Of a DNA stretch of 38,847 nt, positions 16,923 to 25,876 are shown in pieces. Position numbers and translations under genes: made by a program. Position 1 is the stretch's first letter; the number at the start of each line of letters is the position of its first letter. A model generated the notes under the pieces. The model did no database searches. It had not been told where the DNA came from and worked only from the letters and a program-made list of their open reading frames with translations. The DNA comes from Planctomycetota bacterium (lineage in GTDB: Bacteria; Planctomycetota; PUPC01; JACPCR01), in contig JAQBXN010000079.1 in assembly GCA_027625095.1 (NCBI GenBank), positions 1 through 38,847 of the forward strand, in the 5' to 3' direction.

Positions 16923-18065
16923 ATGACCTGGAACACGCACGCTTTAATACAACTGGAAGGATTGAAGGTTGAATTGTCCGAACCGGTTCTTGTGAAACGG
17001 AGCCGCTGGTACTGCTGGTTCCCGTCGCTCATCAGGCAGCCGGAAGGGACGCTATGGGCCGTGATGTCCGCGTATGGGGACATTCATGTGACGGACTCAT
17101 TCAATTATCTCTCCAGATCGCGCGACGGCGGATTGAGCTGGGATGAGCCTCGCCTCATTGGCGATGCCGGTCTGAGTCACCTGATTCTGTCGGACGGCAG
17201 TGCGCTGATCCTCCCTTACTACCTGAGATCGCGCGGCGATGACCTGGTGGGAGCTCCATGTAACGTCATTTCCACCGAGGGCGGGCTCTCATTTCGTGCT
17301 TCCGGGGTGACGGTCACCCATTGGCCGCGGCCGATAGGAATAATGTCCGCGGGCGTCGGCACCGCGAGTTTCGTATTCAATGGCCAGACAGTGCGTGGCC
17401 GGGACGGCGAGTATCTGACGACCCTGTACGGGACATTTGCTGGCGACAAGCGCTACTCGCTGCTTATGGCGGAATCGACGGACGGGTTCGCGTGGCGCAT
17501 CCGCTCCGTTATCGCCGGGCATGATTGCGAACTCGAGGGGGTCGAAGGTCCCTGCGAATCGGCCACTTGCCGCCTGGCAGACGGCCGCCTTATGTGTGCC
17601 TTTCGACTGGCCTCATTCGTACGGTATGGCCAGGCCTTCAGTGACGACGACGGCCGCACATGGAGTAAGCCGACGAATATCCTTCCGTTATCGGTAGAGC
17701 CCAGCCTCGCGAGACTCGGCAACGGCATGGTGGCGTTATCTGGCGGACGCTCCGGCGTCTTCGTCTGGTTCAATCCCGACGGCAGAGGTCAGGATTGGCA
17801 AGCGGTGGACATCGTCGCTGCCCACAACGCAGCGCGGCCGGCCGCGGATCAGATCGATCCGAATTCGCGAGGGTGTTGGCTTCCCGTCGGCGAAATAATG
17901 GAGAAAAGCGTCACCGGTTTCTCCTCGTGCTACACGGAACTGATGGCGCTCGACGAAAAGACGCTACTACTTATCTATGACCGGGTCGGTCTGGGATGGC
18001 ACCAGATTCCGGACGACTCTGACGAAACCAAGAGCGTCTGGGCAATGCGGCTGACATTGAAGTGA
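16923..18065 (+). CDS. BNR/Asp-box protein, sialidase-like
   Basis: A 380-aa protein of the exo-alpha-sialidase (GH33-like) six-bladed propeller type. Asp boxes (S-x-D-x-G-x-T-W) are clear at residues 66-73 (S-R-D-G-G-L-S-W) and 240-247 (S-D-D-D-G-R-T-W), with degenerate ones at S-T-E-G-G-L-S-F and S-T-D-G-F-A-W. An Arg in R-S-R-W-Y-C-W-F-P-S-L near residue 27 is in about the right place for the first sialidase Arg, but the full catalytic Arg triad, Tyr and Asp were not verified. No signal peptide is visible. The start at 16923 was preferred over an in-frame ATG at 16833 because AAGGAG (16910-16915) lies 7 nt upstream. Related non-sialidase BNR proteins exist, so hydrolase activity is only probable. 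Confidence 0.8.
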   Translation: MTWNTHALIQLEGLKVELSEPVLVKRSRWYCWFPSLIRQPEGTLWAVMSAYGDIHVTDSFNYLSRSRDGGLSWDEPRLIGDAGLSHLILSDGSALILPYYLRSRGDDLVGAPCNVISTEGGLSFRASGVTVTHWPRPIGIMSAGVGTASFVFNGQTVRGRDGEYLTTLYGTFAGDKRYSLLMAESTDGFAWRIRSVIAGHDCELEGVEGPCESATCRLADGRLMCAFRLASFVRYGQAFSDDDGRTWSKPTNILPLSVEPSLARLGNGMVALSGGRSGVFVWFNPDGRGQDWQAVDIVAAHNAARPAADQIDPNSRGCWLPVGEIMEKSVTGFSSCYTELMALDEKTLLLIYDRVGLGWHQIPDDSDETKSVWAMRLTLK

Positions 18066-18301
18066 GGCCCGAGTCTTTCACGTGAACCAAGCATTTACCT
18101 TCCTCGATACGTCACGCTTTTTCTTGGAACAGAATATCGCCGTCAGCCTGTTTCACCGGGCCTGTGAATGGTCTTTACGACCAAACGCAGTTGCGACCTG
18201 CCAACCTTGTCATTACCCAGATCGCGTACGCCCTCCAGGGCAGTTCACTGCTACCATAGACCAAGCACCTGACACCAACCTTCCCGAGTAAATCTTTAAC
18301 A

Positions 18302-21300
18302 ATGCCTGTCCTGTTGAAGAGGCAGAGATGCCGCATCCTGCTTGGAGAACCAGATGAACCGGGCTTTGAATGGGACTCTTCCCATCGAGTTCCGGATCTG
18401 CTGCCTGGGATTTCAGCTCCGCCCCGTACTGATATCCGGGCCGCCGCCTCTGAGCGTGCACTGCATGTCCGTTTTGAATGTCAGGTTGAGGATCCGACTG
18501 CCCTGGCGCCTCCTGCACCCGCGGCATCTCTCAACGAAGTTGAACGCGCTGTCATCGACATTTATCCCGATAACGATCCGACGGTCTGCTGCAGATTCGA
18601 GGCGGACTACCGGGGCATGACTGAATCGCTGAAGCTGCTGCAGACGACAGGTGAAATGAGCCTTGAGGCCGTGCCCGACACCTGGACAAGCACCAAAGTT
18701 ATCGATGGCGAATGGTCGAAACTTCATGGCCTTCACGCGGGCGGATGGCACGTAGAGTTCATTATCCCCTGGCGAACTCTTGGCCTGGAAGGGAGGCCAC
18801 CAATGATCGGGTTTGGGTACAAGCGGATCTTCCGTCGACACTCCTGGCCGAAACTCGACATCCTCGCGTGGGCCGCGCCACGAGTTCCAATCCTTGAGCA
18901 TCACGAGGCACTCATCGGAGACGAAAGCGGCCATCCGGAGGAATTGCGGCTCGACTGTCCAGTATTCGGCAGTAACCAAGGCAGGTTGATTCTTGGAACT
19001 GGATGGACCAATCAACCGGCACGGCTGCGGATCGAAACTCAGGGACGAATGAGAGGGACACTAAAGCAGTCTTCGGTTGCCATTGTTCCTGGCCAGCAGT
19101 CCGTCGAATTTGAATATCACCTTGAACGGGCTGAGAGCAATCATGTAGACGTATTCAATCCGATGCGGCTTGTCCTGGAATTGTCTGACGGGAAGGGTCG
19201 AGCACTCTACCGCGCCGCCCTGCCAATGGATCGGCACCTGGGAATCTGTATTGATGAACCTTTCGCCATCGCAGTAAAGGAGAGTGAGAATCTCGTTGTC
19301 GGAACTCGCTCCGCATGGCTGGCCCGGATTCTCCCCGAACTCCCTCGCTTCCACCGAGCGGACACCAACACAGGTGCGGCATCTGATTTCTGCCTGGTGC
19401 ACGAAGACGGTTCTGTAGCGGCAAATCTGATGGCGAATAACGCGTGGTCAAAGCTCGCTGGAATCGTTGAGAGTTTTTCCTCTGCCGAAGAGCGCCTGGT
19501 CGCTGCCATGGCCCTGATTGGACAGAAGTCGGTGACCAATCTGATTCTTGGCCCGATGTTTTTCAGCCCGGAGGGTAACCACACCTATCACAGCGCGATG
19601 CATGAATGGATGGGGCCTCTCTCGATTCTCCGGTATGGAGGAGGGCCGGCGGTTGCCCGGGCCGCAGTGCTGGCGCGACTCCTGCAGCACGTCGAAAACC
19701 CGCAGACGGGCCGTCCGTTCGTCACACGAATTGTGGCCTTGACACCCACCGGCGGGCCTCAACAGGTCACACGCTCCTATAAATCCAGTACCAATCTGGG
19801 GCCGTTCGTCCAGGAACCTGGACCCATTGGCGCTGTGGCCGTAGATCACGCCGACAGCCAGACACTACTGGATCCCACCGGGCTCGTCTTCTTCCCAAAA
19901 TCGATCAGTGAGCTTGCAACTGTCGAAGAGATCCTGAATGACAAAACCATTCTCGAGGAAGGCGCCGGAAGCTATCAGGTCGCTTATGCCGGCCTTAACG
20001 TTGAAGAAATGCGGCGTCATCTCCCCGATCGGCTGCTCAGCAGGGGAGTGTTCCCCGAGCTCTGCCCCAACGAAGAGAGTCCCGACTCTCCGTTCGATCC
20101 AGGTTACTGCCAGCAGATACGTGCCCTTGCCCCCGGGCCTGATGGCGCGATCCAAAGCGCCGGCTTCACCAGCCTCGGCGGGAGCAAAGGCATGCGCGAC
20201 GCAACCCTCCATCTGACATGGGATCAGGATTTCCTTTCCGTGGACGTTCTGGTCGAGGGGATTGATATCACGCTATTCAACAATCGGGACCGGGCGAGCG
20301 AACGCGTTCACCTCCTCCTGGATACGGCGCACAACCACCAGGACTTCTATCACCTGCTGGCTGGGCTGGACGGTGAGCGTGGCGCCTGGCGGGAAACCGC
20401 TGGCTGCATCCAGACCCTTTTCAAAAATCTTTCCACCGAAAATCATTCCGTTCTGGGAGAAATCCGAGCGGAATGGAGTGCCGAGTTCACTCAAAGCGCC
20501 GTTTCTTACCAGGTAAAGTTCCGGATTCCGTGGTCAGGCATAACGCTCGAGGCTGAGCATTTGCCTCCGGTCATTGGTTTCAATCTCTGGGTGGATGGCC
20601 GTGCCCCGCATTACGAACAGATATTTCTTGCCCCGCCCCGACACCGGCTGTCGGCAGATCCGTTCAGCTTTGCCGACCTGTATCTATCTGACCCGCCGGC
20701 TGTCCTGGAACAGATTGATTTCAAGGTGCCGACCTGGGGTGAGAATACGGCGCAGGCAGTTTTGAAGGATCGCGGCGAGACCCGAACCCCGGTGACAATT
20801 CAGGCCAATTGTGGCGGCGGAATGAAACGAAGCCTGACGCCCTGCGCTCCCGTGACCGTGCAGACAAAGCCGGGAATCGTCACCGTAGAATTCCCCTTTT
20901 ATCTGGACCCATCGGAGAAGATGACCAGCGGCTCTCCCCAGCATCTATTCGTAACTGCGACCGCAGATGAACGTGAGTTCTATCGCGGAGAATGGCGTCC
21001 TACCTACTGCGGGACAATCAGCATCTACCAGGCATACAAGGGGCTTCCCGAGGACCATCCCGATCCGAAATCGGGAGATGAAGATTTCCTGAACAGGAAG
21101 ATCCGTTACATCTGCGCCAGGCTCCCGCAATTGAAACGCCTGACCACCTTGGATGGTGCCCCAAGCGATTTCGTCATTCGTGCCGAGGATGATTCCGTCG
21201 AGTTCAATTTAATGAAGGAGGGCGTGCTCGATGAAATTGGAGAATTCATCAGGGGTCTGTTCGATACGAACCTCAATCGGATCCTGGGGCTTTTTTACTT

Positions 21301-21760
21301 TGCGTATCATCCGCAGGTGGCTCGCCACATGAGCGGAGGCCATCGTTTCATGAATCTGGCGGGCCCACTCAGCGTGTTGCGCGGCAACTTCGCCGGGGGC
21401 GGCGGAAACTGCGGGTACCACTCAAGAGCATTTGCCGGCCTGGCCTCACATTTGAAAATAAACGGCCAACCACTCAAAGCGCATACGGTGGGCATTTATG
21501 GACACGTGATCAGCGCGGTGGAATGGCGTGGAAGCAAAGCACTGATGGATGCGGACGTGGGCCACTTCATGCTGACTCCGGACGGTTCAGACCTGGCTAC
21601 GATTGAGGAGTTCCGCACAAACCCCGGTGTTCTGACGACCGCCGGCCCCGGCGATCTGGCCCGCTACTTCACCTTTGACCTCGACCACACCGCGGGATAC
21701 CCAGGGATTCGGGATGAACAGTTCCCGGGCGTCTTTCCGCCCGGTGCCCCCAAAGCGTAG
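18302..21760 (+). CDS. Duplicated CBM9-like/transglutaminase-like protein
   Basis: A 1152-aa protein built from two homologous halves (about 1-590 and 600-1152). Each has a CBM9/DOMON-like beta-sandwich (E-W-S ... I-P-W ... P-P-x-I-G-F in both), a second beta-sandwich, and a transglutaminase-like domain. The halves align well at L-P-x-L-x-R ... G-A-x-S-D-F ... S-V-x-x-N-L-M, at G-P-L-S-[IV]-L-R, and at L-A-T-[IV]-E-E. The second half keeps a plausible Cys-His-Asp triad: Cys1037 (G-G-N-C-G-Y-H), His1068 (Y-G-H-V-I-S) and Asp1083 (L-M-D-A-D). In the first half the Cys and His positions are other residues, and only the Asp (L-L-D-P) remains. Transglutaminase-like domains include proteases, amidases and crosslinkers, so the reaction is not predicted. 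No signal peptide is seen; the start ATG lacks a clear Shine-Dalgarno sequence. Confidence 0.75.
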   Translation: MPVLLKRQRCRILLGEPDEPGFEWDSSHRVPDLLPGISAPPRTDIRAAASERALHVRFECQVEDPTALAPPAPAASLNEVERAVIDIYPDNDPTVCCRFEADYRGMTESLKLLQTTGEMSLEAVPDTWTSTKVIDGEWSKLHGLHAGGWHVEFIIPWRTLGLEGRPPMIGFGYKRIFRRHSWPKLDILAWAAPRVPILEHHEALIGDESGHPEELRLDCPVFGSNQGRLILGTGWTNQPARLRIETQGRMRGTLKQSSVAIVPGQQSVEFEYHLERAESNHVDVFNPMRLVLELSDGKGRALYRAALPMDRHLGICIDEPFAIAVKESENLVVGTRSAWLARILPELPRFHRADTNTGAASDFCLVHEDGSVAANLMANNAWSKLAGIVESFSSAEERLVAAMALIGQKSVTNLILGPMFFSPEGNHTYHSAMHEWMGPLSILRYGGGPAVARAAVLARLLQHVENPQTGRPFVTRIVALTPTGGPQQVTRSYKSSTNLGPFVQEPGPIGAVAVDHADSQTLLDPTGLVFFPKSISELATVEEILNDKTILEEGAGSYQVAYAGLNVEEMRRHLPDRLLSRGVFPELCPNEESPDSPFDPGYCQQIRALAPGPDGAIQSAGFTSLGGSKGMRDATLHLTWDQDFLSVDVLVEGIDITLFNNRDRASERVHLLLDTAHNHQDFYHLLAGLDGERGAWRETAGCIQTLFKNLSTENHSVLGEIRAEWSAEFTQSAVSYQVKFRIPWSGITLEAEHLPPVIGFNLWVDGRAPHYEQIFLAPPRHRLSADPFSFADLYLSDPPAVLEQIDFKVPTWGENTAQAVLKDRGETRTPVTIQANCGGGMKRSLTPCAPVTVQTKPGIVTVEFPFYLDPSEKMTSGSPQHLFVTATADEREFYRGEWRPTYCGTISIYQAYKGLPEDHPDPKSGDEDFLNRKIRYICARLPQLKRLTTLDGAPSDFVIRAEDDSVEFNLMKEGVLDEIGEFIRGLFDTNLNRILGLFYFAYHPQVARHMSGGHRFMNLAGPLSVLRGNFAGGGGNCGYHSRAFAGLASHLKINGQPLKAHTVGIYGHVISAVEWRGSKALMDADVGHFMLTPDGSDLATIEEFRTNPGVLTTAGPGDLARYFTFDLDHTAGYPGIRDEQFPGVFPPGAPKA

Positions 21761-21886
21761 CTATTGGGCCATCTGCGGTCTCTTCATCCGTGGCCCTCTT
21801 CATCCGCGCTAAACAAGATCTCCACATCTCGCGGAGTCCTCATCTTATTAATGCCCAGTAACATGGTCTCATCTCAGTTTCACGGT

Positions 21887-21932
21887 TTGTGAGAAACTGG
21901 CAGAATTCAGTCAGAGTTTGTAAATGACCGAA
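21887..21932 (+). promoter_or_regulatory. Shared upstream element, copy A
   Basis: TTGTGAG (21887-21893), 8 bp, AGAATTCAGTC (21902-21912), 10 bp, AATGACCGAA (21923-21932). The same blocks in the same order, with a spacer 1 bp longer, occur at 32238-32284. This copy lies about 100 bp upstream of the YdjY-acylphosphatase start. Likely a promoter or regulator site shared by two exported-protein genes. Confidence 0.5.
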
Positions 21933-22031
21933 CAGACCGGCTTTCGCAGGCTTAATTTGTGCCACGTAAATTGTAAGGCTGCTTCACCGACTTTGGTGGT
22001 GGCGGCACTTTTCGAATGCTTTGAGGTCACG

Positions 22032-23024
22032 ATGCGAAAGCCCGTCGCTGGTCAGTACATGAGGGGTTGGGATGCCGCTGCCTCGATCGCGGTAGCTGTT
22101 GGTCTGCTCATTGTCCTCTCTTGCCCGACCCAGGCTGAACCGGGAGGCATCGAGATCGATGCGAAGGCGGGAACGGTAAGAATCCCGGCAAAAGTGCTGA
22201 AACAAAACGTATATGAACAACTGAAGGGAGCCATCGAGTACATCGCCTGCGCCCCAGGTGGCAAACAATACGAGGCCCTGTTCGTCTGTCCCGTCGACCC
22301 GCAGGAGCTCTATCAGGGCCTGAAACAGATTGGACTCAACCCCGGTAAACCGGCAAAGGAAGATGGTGCTTCCTATCAACTGCCACAGGGGGGCAAACTC
22401 CGAATCACAATCGAGTGGAAGCCGGACGGCGCGCTGAAGTCCGTCCCGGTCGAAGATTTCGTCCTGGATGTGAAAACCGGCAAAGCCATGCCGGCGATGG
22501 ACTGGGCTTTCACTGGATCGCGAATGGCAGTGAATCCTGAAACGGGCAAGACCATCCTTCAGGCGTCCGTGGTTATGAATCTCATCGCTCTACACCATCT
22601 CGATGCGACAGTACTGATTCAGAACCCTTTGGAGGACGGCCGGGACGACAATCGATACAAGGTGAACCTGAAAGCGCTGCCCGAGGAAGGGACGGAGGTC
22701 GTCATGGTGTTTTCAAGAGTCGGAGATTCAGCAGATATTGCCACCGAGGGCCTCGTTCGCATACATTGGTTCATTCAAGGTCGCGTCCAGGGAGTGGGCT
22801 TCCGGGCTTATACCGAGTTGAATGCCAAGCGGTCCGGTATTCGCGGCTGGGTTCGGAACTTGGAGAATGGACAGGTGGAGTTGATGGCCGAAGGCCCTGC
22901 CGAGGCAATGGCCACTTTCCAGGCAAAAGTACGAAAGGGCCCCCGCGGCTCAGCCGTCGAGAAGGTCGAGGAGGGCCAGCCGGATCGGAAGGAAATCCTC
23001 GGAGAATTTGAAATCCGTCAGTAG
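22032..23024 (+). CDS. Exported YdjY-acylphosphatase fusion protein
   Basis: A 330-aa exported protein. A signal peptide (about residues 1-35, L-L-I-V-L-S-C-P-T-Q-A) leads to a YdjY-type domain (about 38-215), recognisable from V-R-I-P-A-K-V-L ... G-K-Q-Y-E-A-L-F-V ... L-K-Q-I-G-L-N-P-G. A C-terminal acylphosphatase domain (about 242-330) has G-R-V-Q-G-V-G-F-R (Arg258) and G-W-V-R-N (Asn276). These are the two catalytic residues, 18 apart as in known acylphosphatases. Stand-alone acylphosphatases are about 90-aa cytoplasmic enzymes, so the exported fusion is unusual. V-L-S-C is close to a lipobox but has Leu at -2. The start at 22032 was chosen for GAGG (22023-22026) and the signal peptide; the frame extends upstream to 21924. 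The FG-GAP gene follows after 71 bp. Confidence 0.8.
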   Translation: MRKPVAGQYMRGWDAAASIAVAVGLLIVLSCPTQAEPGGIEIDAKAGTVRIPAKVLKQNVYEQLKGAIEYIACAPGGKQYEALFVCPVDPQELYQGLKQIGLNPGKPAKEDGASYQLPQGGKLRITIEWKPDGALKSVPVEDFVLDVKTGKAMPAMDWAFTGSRMAVNPETGKTILQASVVMNLIALHHLDATVLIQNPLEDGRDDNRYKVNLKALPEEGTEVVMVFSRVGDSADIATEGLVRIHWFIQGRVQGVGFRAYTELNAKRSGIRGWVRNLENGQVELMAEGPAEAMATFQAKVRKGPRGSAVEKVEEGQPDRKEILGEFEIRQ

Positions 23025-23095
23025 GGACGGAAAACGAAGTGAATAGTGTTTTAGCGACTGAATTTCGCTGTCTGCAAGTTAAGGAGAGTCCAAAC

Positions 23096-25543
23096 GTGAA
23101 AGCTGATCATCAACAGTCGACAGTCCATGGAGCACTGGCCTTTCTGGTCATTGCATTTTTGTGTTTGGCACCCCCTTCACATGCGTACATTATGAAGCTT
23201 CTCTCCCTGAAGGAGGTCATGGACCTATCCGTGGTGATCGTGGAGGGGCAGGTCACCTCGGTCGATGCCAAAAACCGGACCGTCCTGGCGACCTTTAAAC
23301 GCCCTATTAAGGGTCAGAACCCATACGAGCAGATCCGGATGAATATCGGAGTGGGGCAACTTTATTATCCCGAGGTCTTGCTGAAGCGCATGAAGCCAGA
23401 TCTGCCGGTCATACTTTTCTGGAACGCCGAGCTTGCATGTGTCGGCCACGTCGACGGGATCTGGTTTCAGTTGTTCGGCGCAAAAGGCGCTACTCCAGAA
23501 CAGACAAAGTGGAATTTCACACACGTTGAGCGCTTTATGCCCAGGACCTACGTCGGTAGCACACCGGACCTGATAAGCCTGGTCAGCGATGTTCAAGCCG
23601 GGAAGAAGCAGGCCCCGGCCCCGAACCCGAATGCACCGGCACTCACGAAGGAAGTGCTTCTCGGTCTGGTTCCCGCGACGCCCGCGACGCCCGTGGCGCC
23701 CGCGTCCCCCGAGGAAGTGGATGGGCTGGAGGCTAAATCCGGGTGGGACGTCGAGGAATGGGGCAATCCGGCAGAGGTTCGGATTGAGGACAGCCCGAAC
23801 GGACGTGGAAAAGTCATGTATGTGAAACCACAGACCGGCAAGAAAGACAAGAATGCCATCTCTCTCTTGATGAAGGAGGACGTTTCAAAATTGAAGAGCC
23901 TCACCCTCGAAGCCCATCACAACTCAGCTATTCCACTCAGTCTCGCGCTGGCCGTTTGGACCGGCGATGGCGAAAAGTATTTTGAAAGCATGGCCGAGCC
24001 TGTAGCTCCGGGCCGCTGGAAATACGATCTGAAGTTTGACCTGACCTCGAAGGACTATAAGAGCGCTGCGACGAACTGGGAGCATAAAACCGAAGTCAGC
24101 GACTTGAATCAGTTGCGTCGGCTGACCCTCGTGATCATGGGCGGCGAAAGCAAGGAGGAAATCGCCCTGGATAGAATCAGGGCAGAGCCAGAGAGTCTGT
24201 TCGCCCGGACGATTCCTCTTGCTCACGGCGGTGGAGAGGCGCGTGGCGTTTCATGGGCAGATTTTGACGGCGATGGTGATTTGGACGCGCTCATCTGCTC
24301 TTCCCAGGGGAATCGCCTCTACCAGAACGACGGGGGAGAATTCAAGGACGTGACTTCCCAGGCAGGCCTGAATGGAGGCAGCCGATGCGCCTCGTGGGCC
24401 GACTATGACGGGGACGGGGACCTGGATTTGCTCTTCAGCACCCCCATCCTGTGGACCAACGATAAAGGCAAGTTTAAGAACGACAGCAGCCTGCTCCCGC
24501 AATTCGCCGGACGGAACACGGAAGGCGTCGGCTGGTGTGACGCCGACGGGAACGGTCGTGCTGACATCCTGTTGACGAATGGGGAGCATGGCAACTTTCT
24601 CTTCTTGAACAAAGGAGAGGGCCCCAACCGGTTTCTGGATGCGAGCAAAGATTGGGGATTGGGTAGGAACGGGCTGGGCGTTGGGAACGGGGACTTTCTG
24701 TCCATTGCAGACTTTGACGGAGACGGTTTCCAGGACTTTCTTTACAATCTGGGCAAAGGAGTGCTGGCGCATAACCAGGACGGGGAGGGTTTCAAAATTG
24801 CAGGGGAGAGCAAGGTTAGTTTCGATACCTGGGGCGAGCACAAGATCGGAGTCGCGTTCGGCGACTACGACAACGATGGGGATCTCGACCTGTTGGTTCC
24901 TCAGATGAACAGCGTTCGACTGTTCAGGAACAACAACGACTTCTCATTCACGGACGTGACTGCCTCCACCGGGGATCTGGCATCGCTTGCCGGGCAGAGG
25001 CAGAGCGCGGCGTGGGGGGACGTGGATAACGACGGCGACCTGGACCTCGTGGTCGGTTTTGCTGATCGCCCGGCACGACTGTTCCTGAACGATGGGGCAG
25101 GTAAATTTGTCGACGCCACCGAGAGCTCAGGCTTCAACATGTTTTCGTGGACTCGGGACGCTACTGGCCTGGCTTTCGCGGACATGGACGATGACGGTGA
25201 CCTTGACCTTCTGGTAACAGGAGAGAGCACTCACGCCGGAATCCTGGTCAATTCAGCTCTGCGGGGCGAACGAGTGCCGGTTCGCGTTCGGCTTCCATTA
25301 AGCGAGTCTCCAGGGGCCTTGGTCAGACTCTATGACGCGGACGGGAATCTGGTGGCCGTGCGGCAGGCTGGGCTTGTCCAGAACTTCAGTTCGCAGGAAC
25401 CCCAAGAGGCATTCTTCGCAGTAAAACCTGGCAGCTACAAAGTCTCTCTGCTGCGGACAAATGGCACGGTCCAGATGCATTCCTTGGATGCGAAGGCCGA
25501 GGGCTATTTCCTGGACGTGAAGTTCCCAGTCCTGCAGCGATAG
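23096..25543 (+). CDS. Exported FG-GAP/VCBS repeat protein
   Basis: An 815-aa secreted protein. It starts at GTG 23096 with AAGGAG (23081-23086) 9 nt upstream; an in-frame ATG at 23039 has no such site. The signal peptide ends P-P-S-H-A near residue 30. An uncharacterised N-terminal region (to about 165) is followed by a Pro/Ala-rich linker (about 170-200, with a short tandem repeat coding A-T-P) and a beta-rich domain (about 205-365). Then come seven FG-GAP repeats, each with a calcium-binding Asp loop of the D-x-D-G-D-x-D type (for example F-D-G-D-G-D-L-D, V-D-N-D-G-D-L-D), which fits a seven-bladed integrin-alpha-like propeller. A C-terminal beta domain (about 700-815) finishes the protein. 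Such proteins sit on the cell surface and bind ligands or structure the envelope. Likely co-transcribed with the YdjY-acylphosphatase gene. Confidence 0.88.
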   Translation: MKADHQQSTVHGALAFLVIAFLCLAPPSHAYIMKLLSLKEVMDLSVVIVEGQVTSVDAKNRTVLATFKRPIKGQNPYEQIRMNIGVGQLYYPEVLLKRMKPDLPVILFWNAELACVGHVDGIWFQLFGAKGATPEQTKWNFTHVERFMPRTYVGSTPDLISLVSDVQAGKKQAPAPNPNAPALTKEVLLGLVPATPATPVAPASPEEVDGLEAKSGWDVEEWGNPAEVRIEDSPNGRGKVMYVKPQTGKKDKNAISLLMKEDVSKLKSLTLEAHHNSAIPLSLALAVWTGDGEKYFESMAEPVAPGRWKYDLKFDLTSKDYKSAATNWEHKTEVSDLNQLRRLTLVIMGGESKEEIALDRIRAEPESLFARTIPLAHGGGEARGVSWADFDGDGDLDALICSSQGNRLYQNDGGEFKDVTSQAGLNGGSRCASWADYDGDGDLDLLFSTPILWTNDKGKFKNDSSLLPQFAGRNTEGVGWCDADGNGRADILLTNGEHGNFLFLNKGEGPNRFLDASKDWGLGRNGLGVGNGDFLSIADFDGDGFQDFLYNLGKGVLAHNQDGEGFKIAGESKVSFDTWGEHKIGVAFGDYDNDGDLDLLVPQMNSVRLFRNNNDFSFTDVTASTGDLASLAGQRQSAAWGDVDNDGDLDLVVGFADRPARLFLNDGAGKFVDATESSGFNMFSWTRDATGLAFADMDDDGDLDLLVTGESTHAGILVNSALRGERVPVRVRLPLSESPGALVRLYDADGNLVAVRQAGLVQNFSSQEPQEAFFAVKPGSYKVSLLRTNGTVQMHSLDAKAEGYFLDVKFPVLQR

Positions 25544-25604
25544 ATTTCTGTGGAAAAGCCTGCGAGGCAATGGACTATCGGTTCAGTCAGATTTGTTGCC
25601 TCAA

Positions 25605-25770
25605 GATGCCACTGGCTTGCCCAGTGGAGATTCACGTTTTTTTTCTCGCGCAGTTTCGGAGGCATGCAGGAGATGCCACTGGCTTGCCCAGTGGAGTTTC
25701 ACGCTTTGAAAGCTGACAGGATGTCCGCAACTCCGAAACGTGAGCCTCCACCGGGCAAGCCGGTGGCATC
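25605..25770. repeat. Three REP-like hairpins (two direct, one inverted)
   Basis: The 333-bp gap between the FG-GAP and membrane-propeller genes (25544-25876) holds no gene, but has three copies of a hairpin unit beginning GATGCC. Copy 1 is CCACTGG (25609-25615), CTTGC, CCAGTGG (25621-25627). Copy 2 is identical at 25676-25694. Copy 3 is inverted: CCACCGG (25748-25754), GCAAG, CCGGTGG (25760-25766). Copy 3 changes both sides of the stem together, so pairing is kept. The inverted arrangement of copies 2 and 3 resembles paired REP elements. It could stabilise the upstream transcript or separate it from the next genes. Confidence 0.8.
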
Positions 25771-25876
25771 ATTTGATCGATTGTCCCCAAGCTCGTGGGG
25801 TTCCTAAGACCAGTCAATTGAACAAGCTGAAGCATCTTTTTGCCGTTGTAGGACCAGCTACCGCTTTGCCCACGAA

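Noticed and set aside
18077..18086. TTCACGTGAA palindrome after the BNR gene
   Set aside because: A single 10-bp palindrome of unclear position relative to any promoter; expected by chance at this scale.
18082..18291. GTG-started 69-aa frame between the BNR and transglutaminase-like genes
   Set aside because: No ribosome-binding site or recognisable features; the 236-bp gap is probably regulatory.
21725..21744. GC-rich hairpin near the end of the transglutaminase-like gene
   Set aside because: A 7-bp stem, but inside the coding frame and without a T-run; probably incidental.
25605..25770. Possible CRISPR array
   Set aside because: Only three units, one inverted, each a self-pairing hairpin with unequal spacing and no cas gene nearby; this is a REP-like group.
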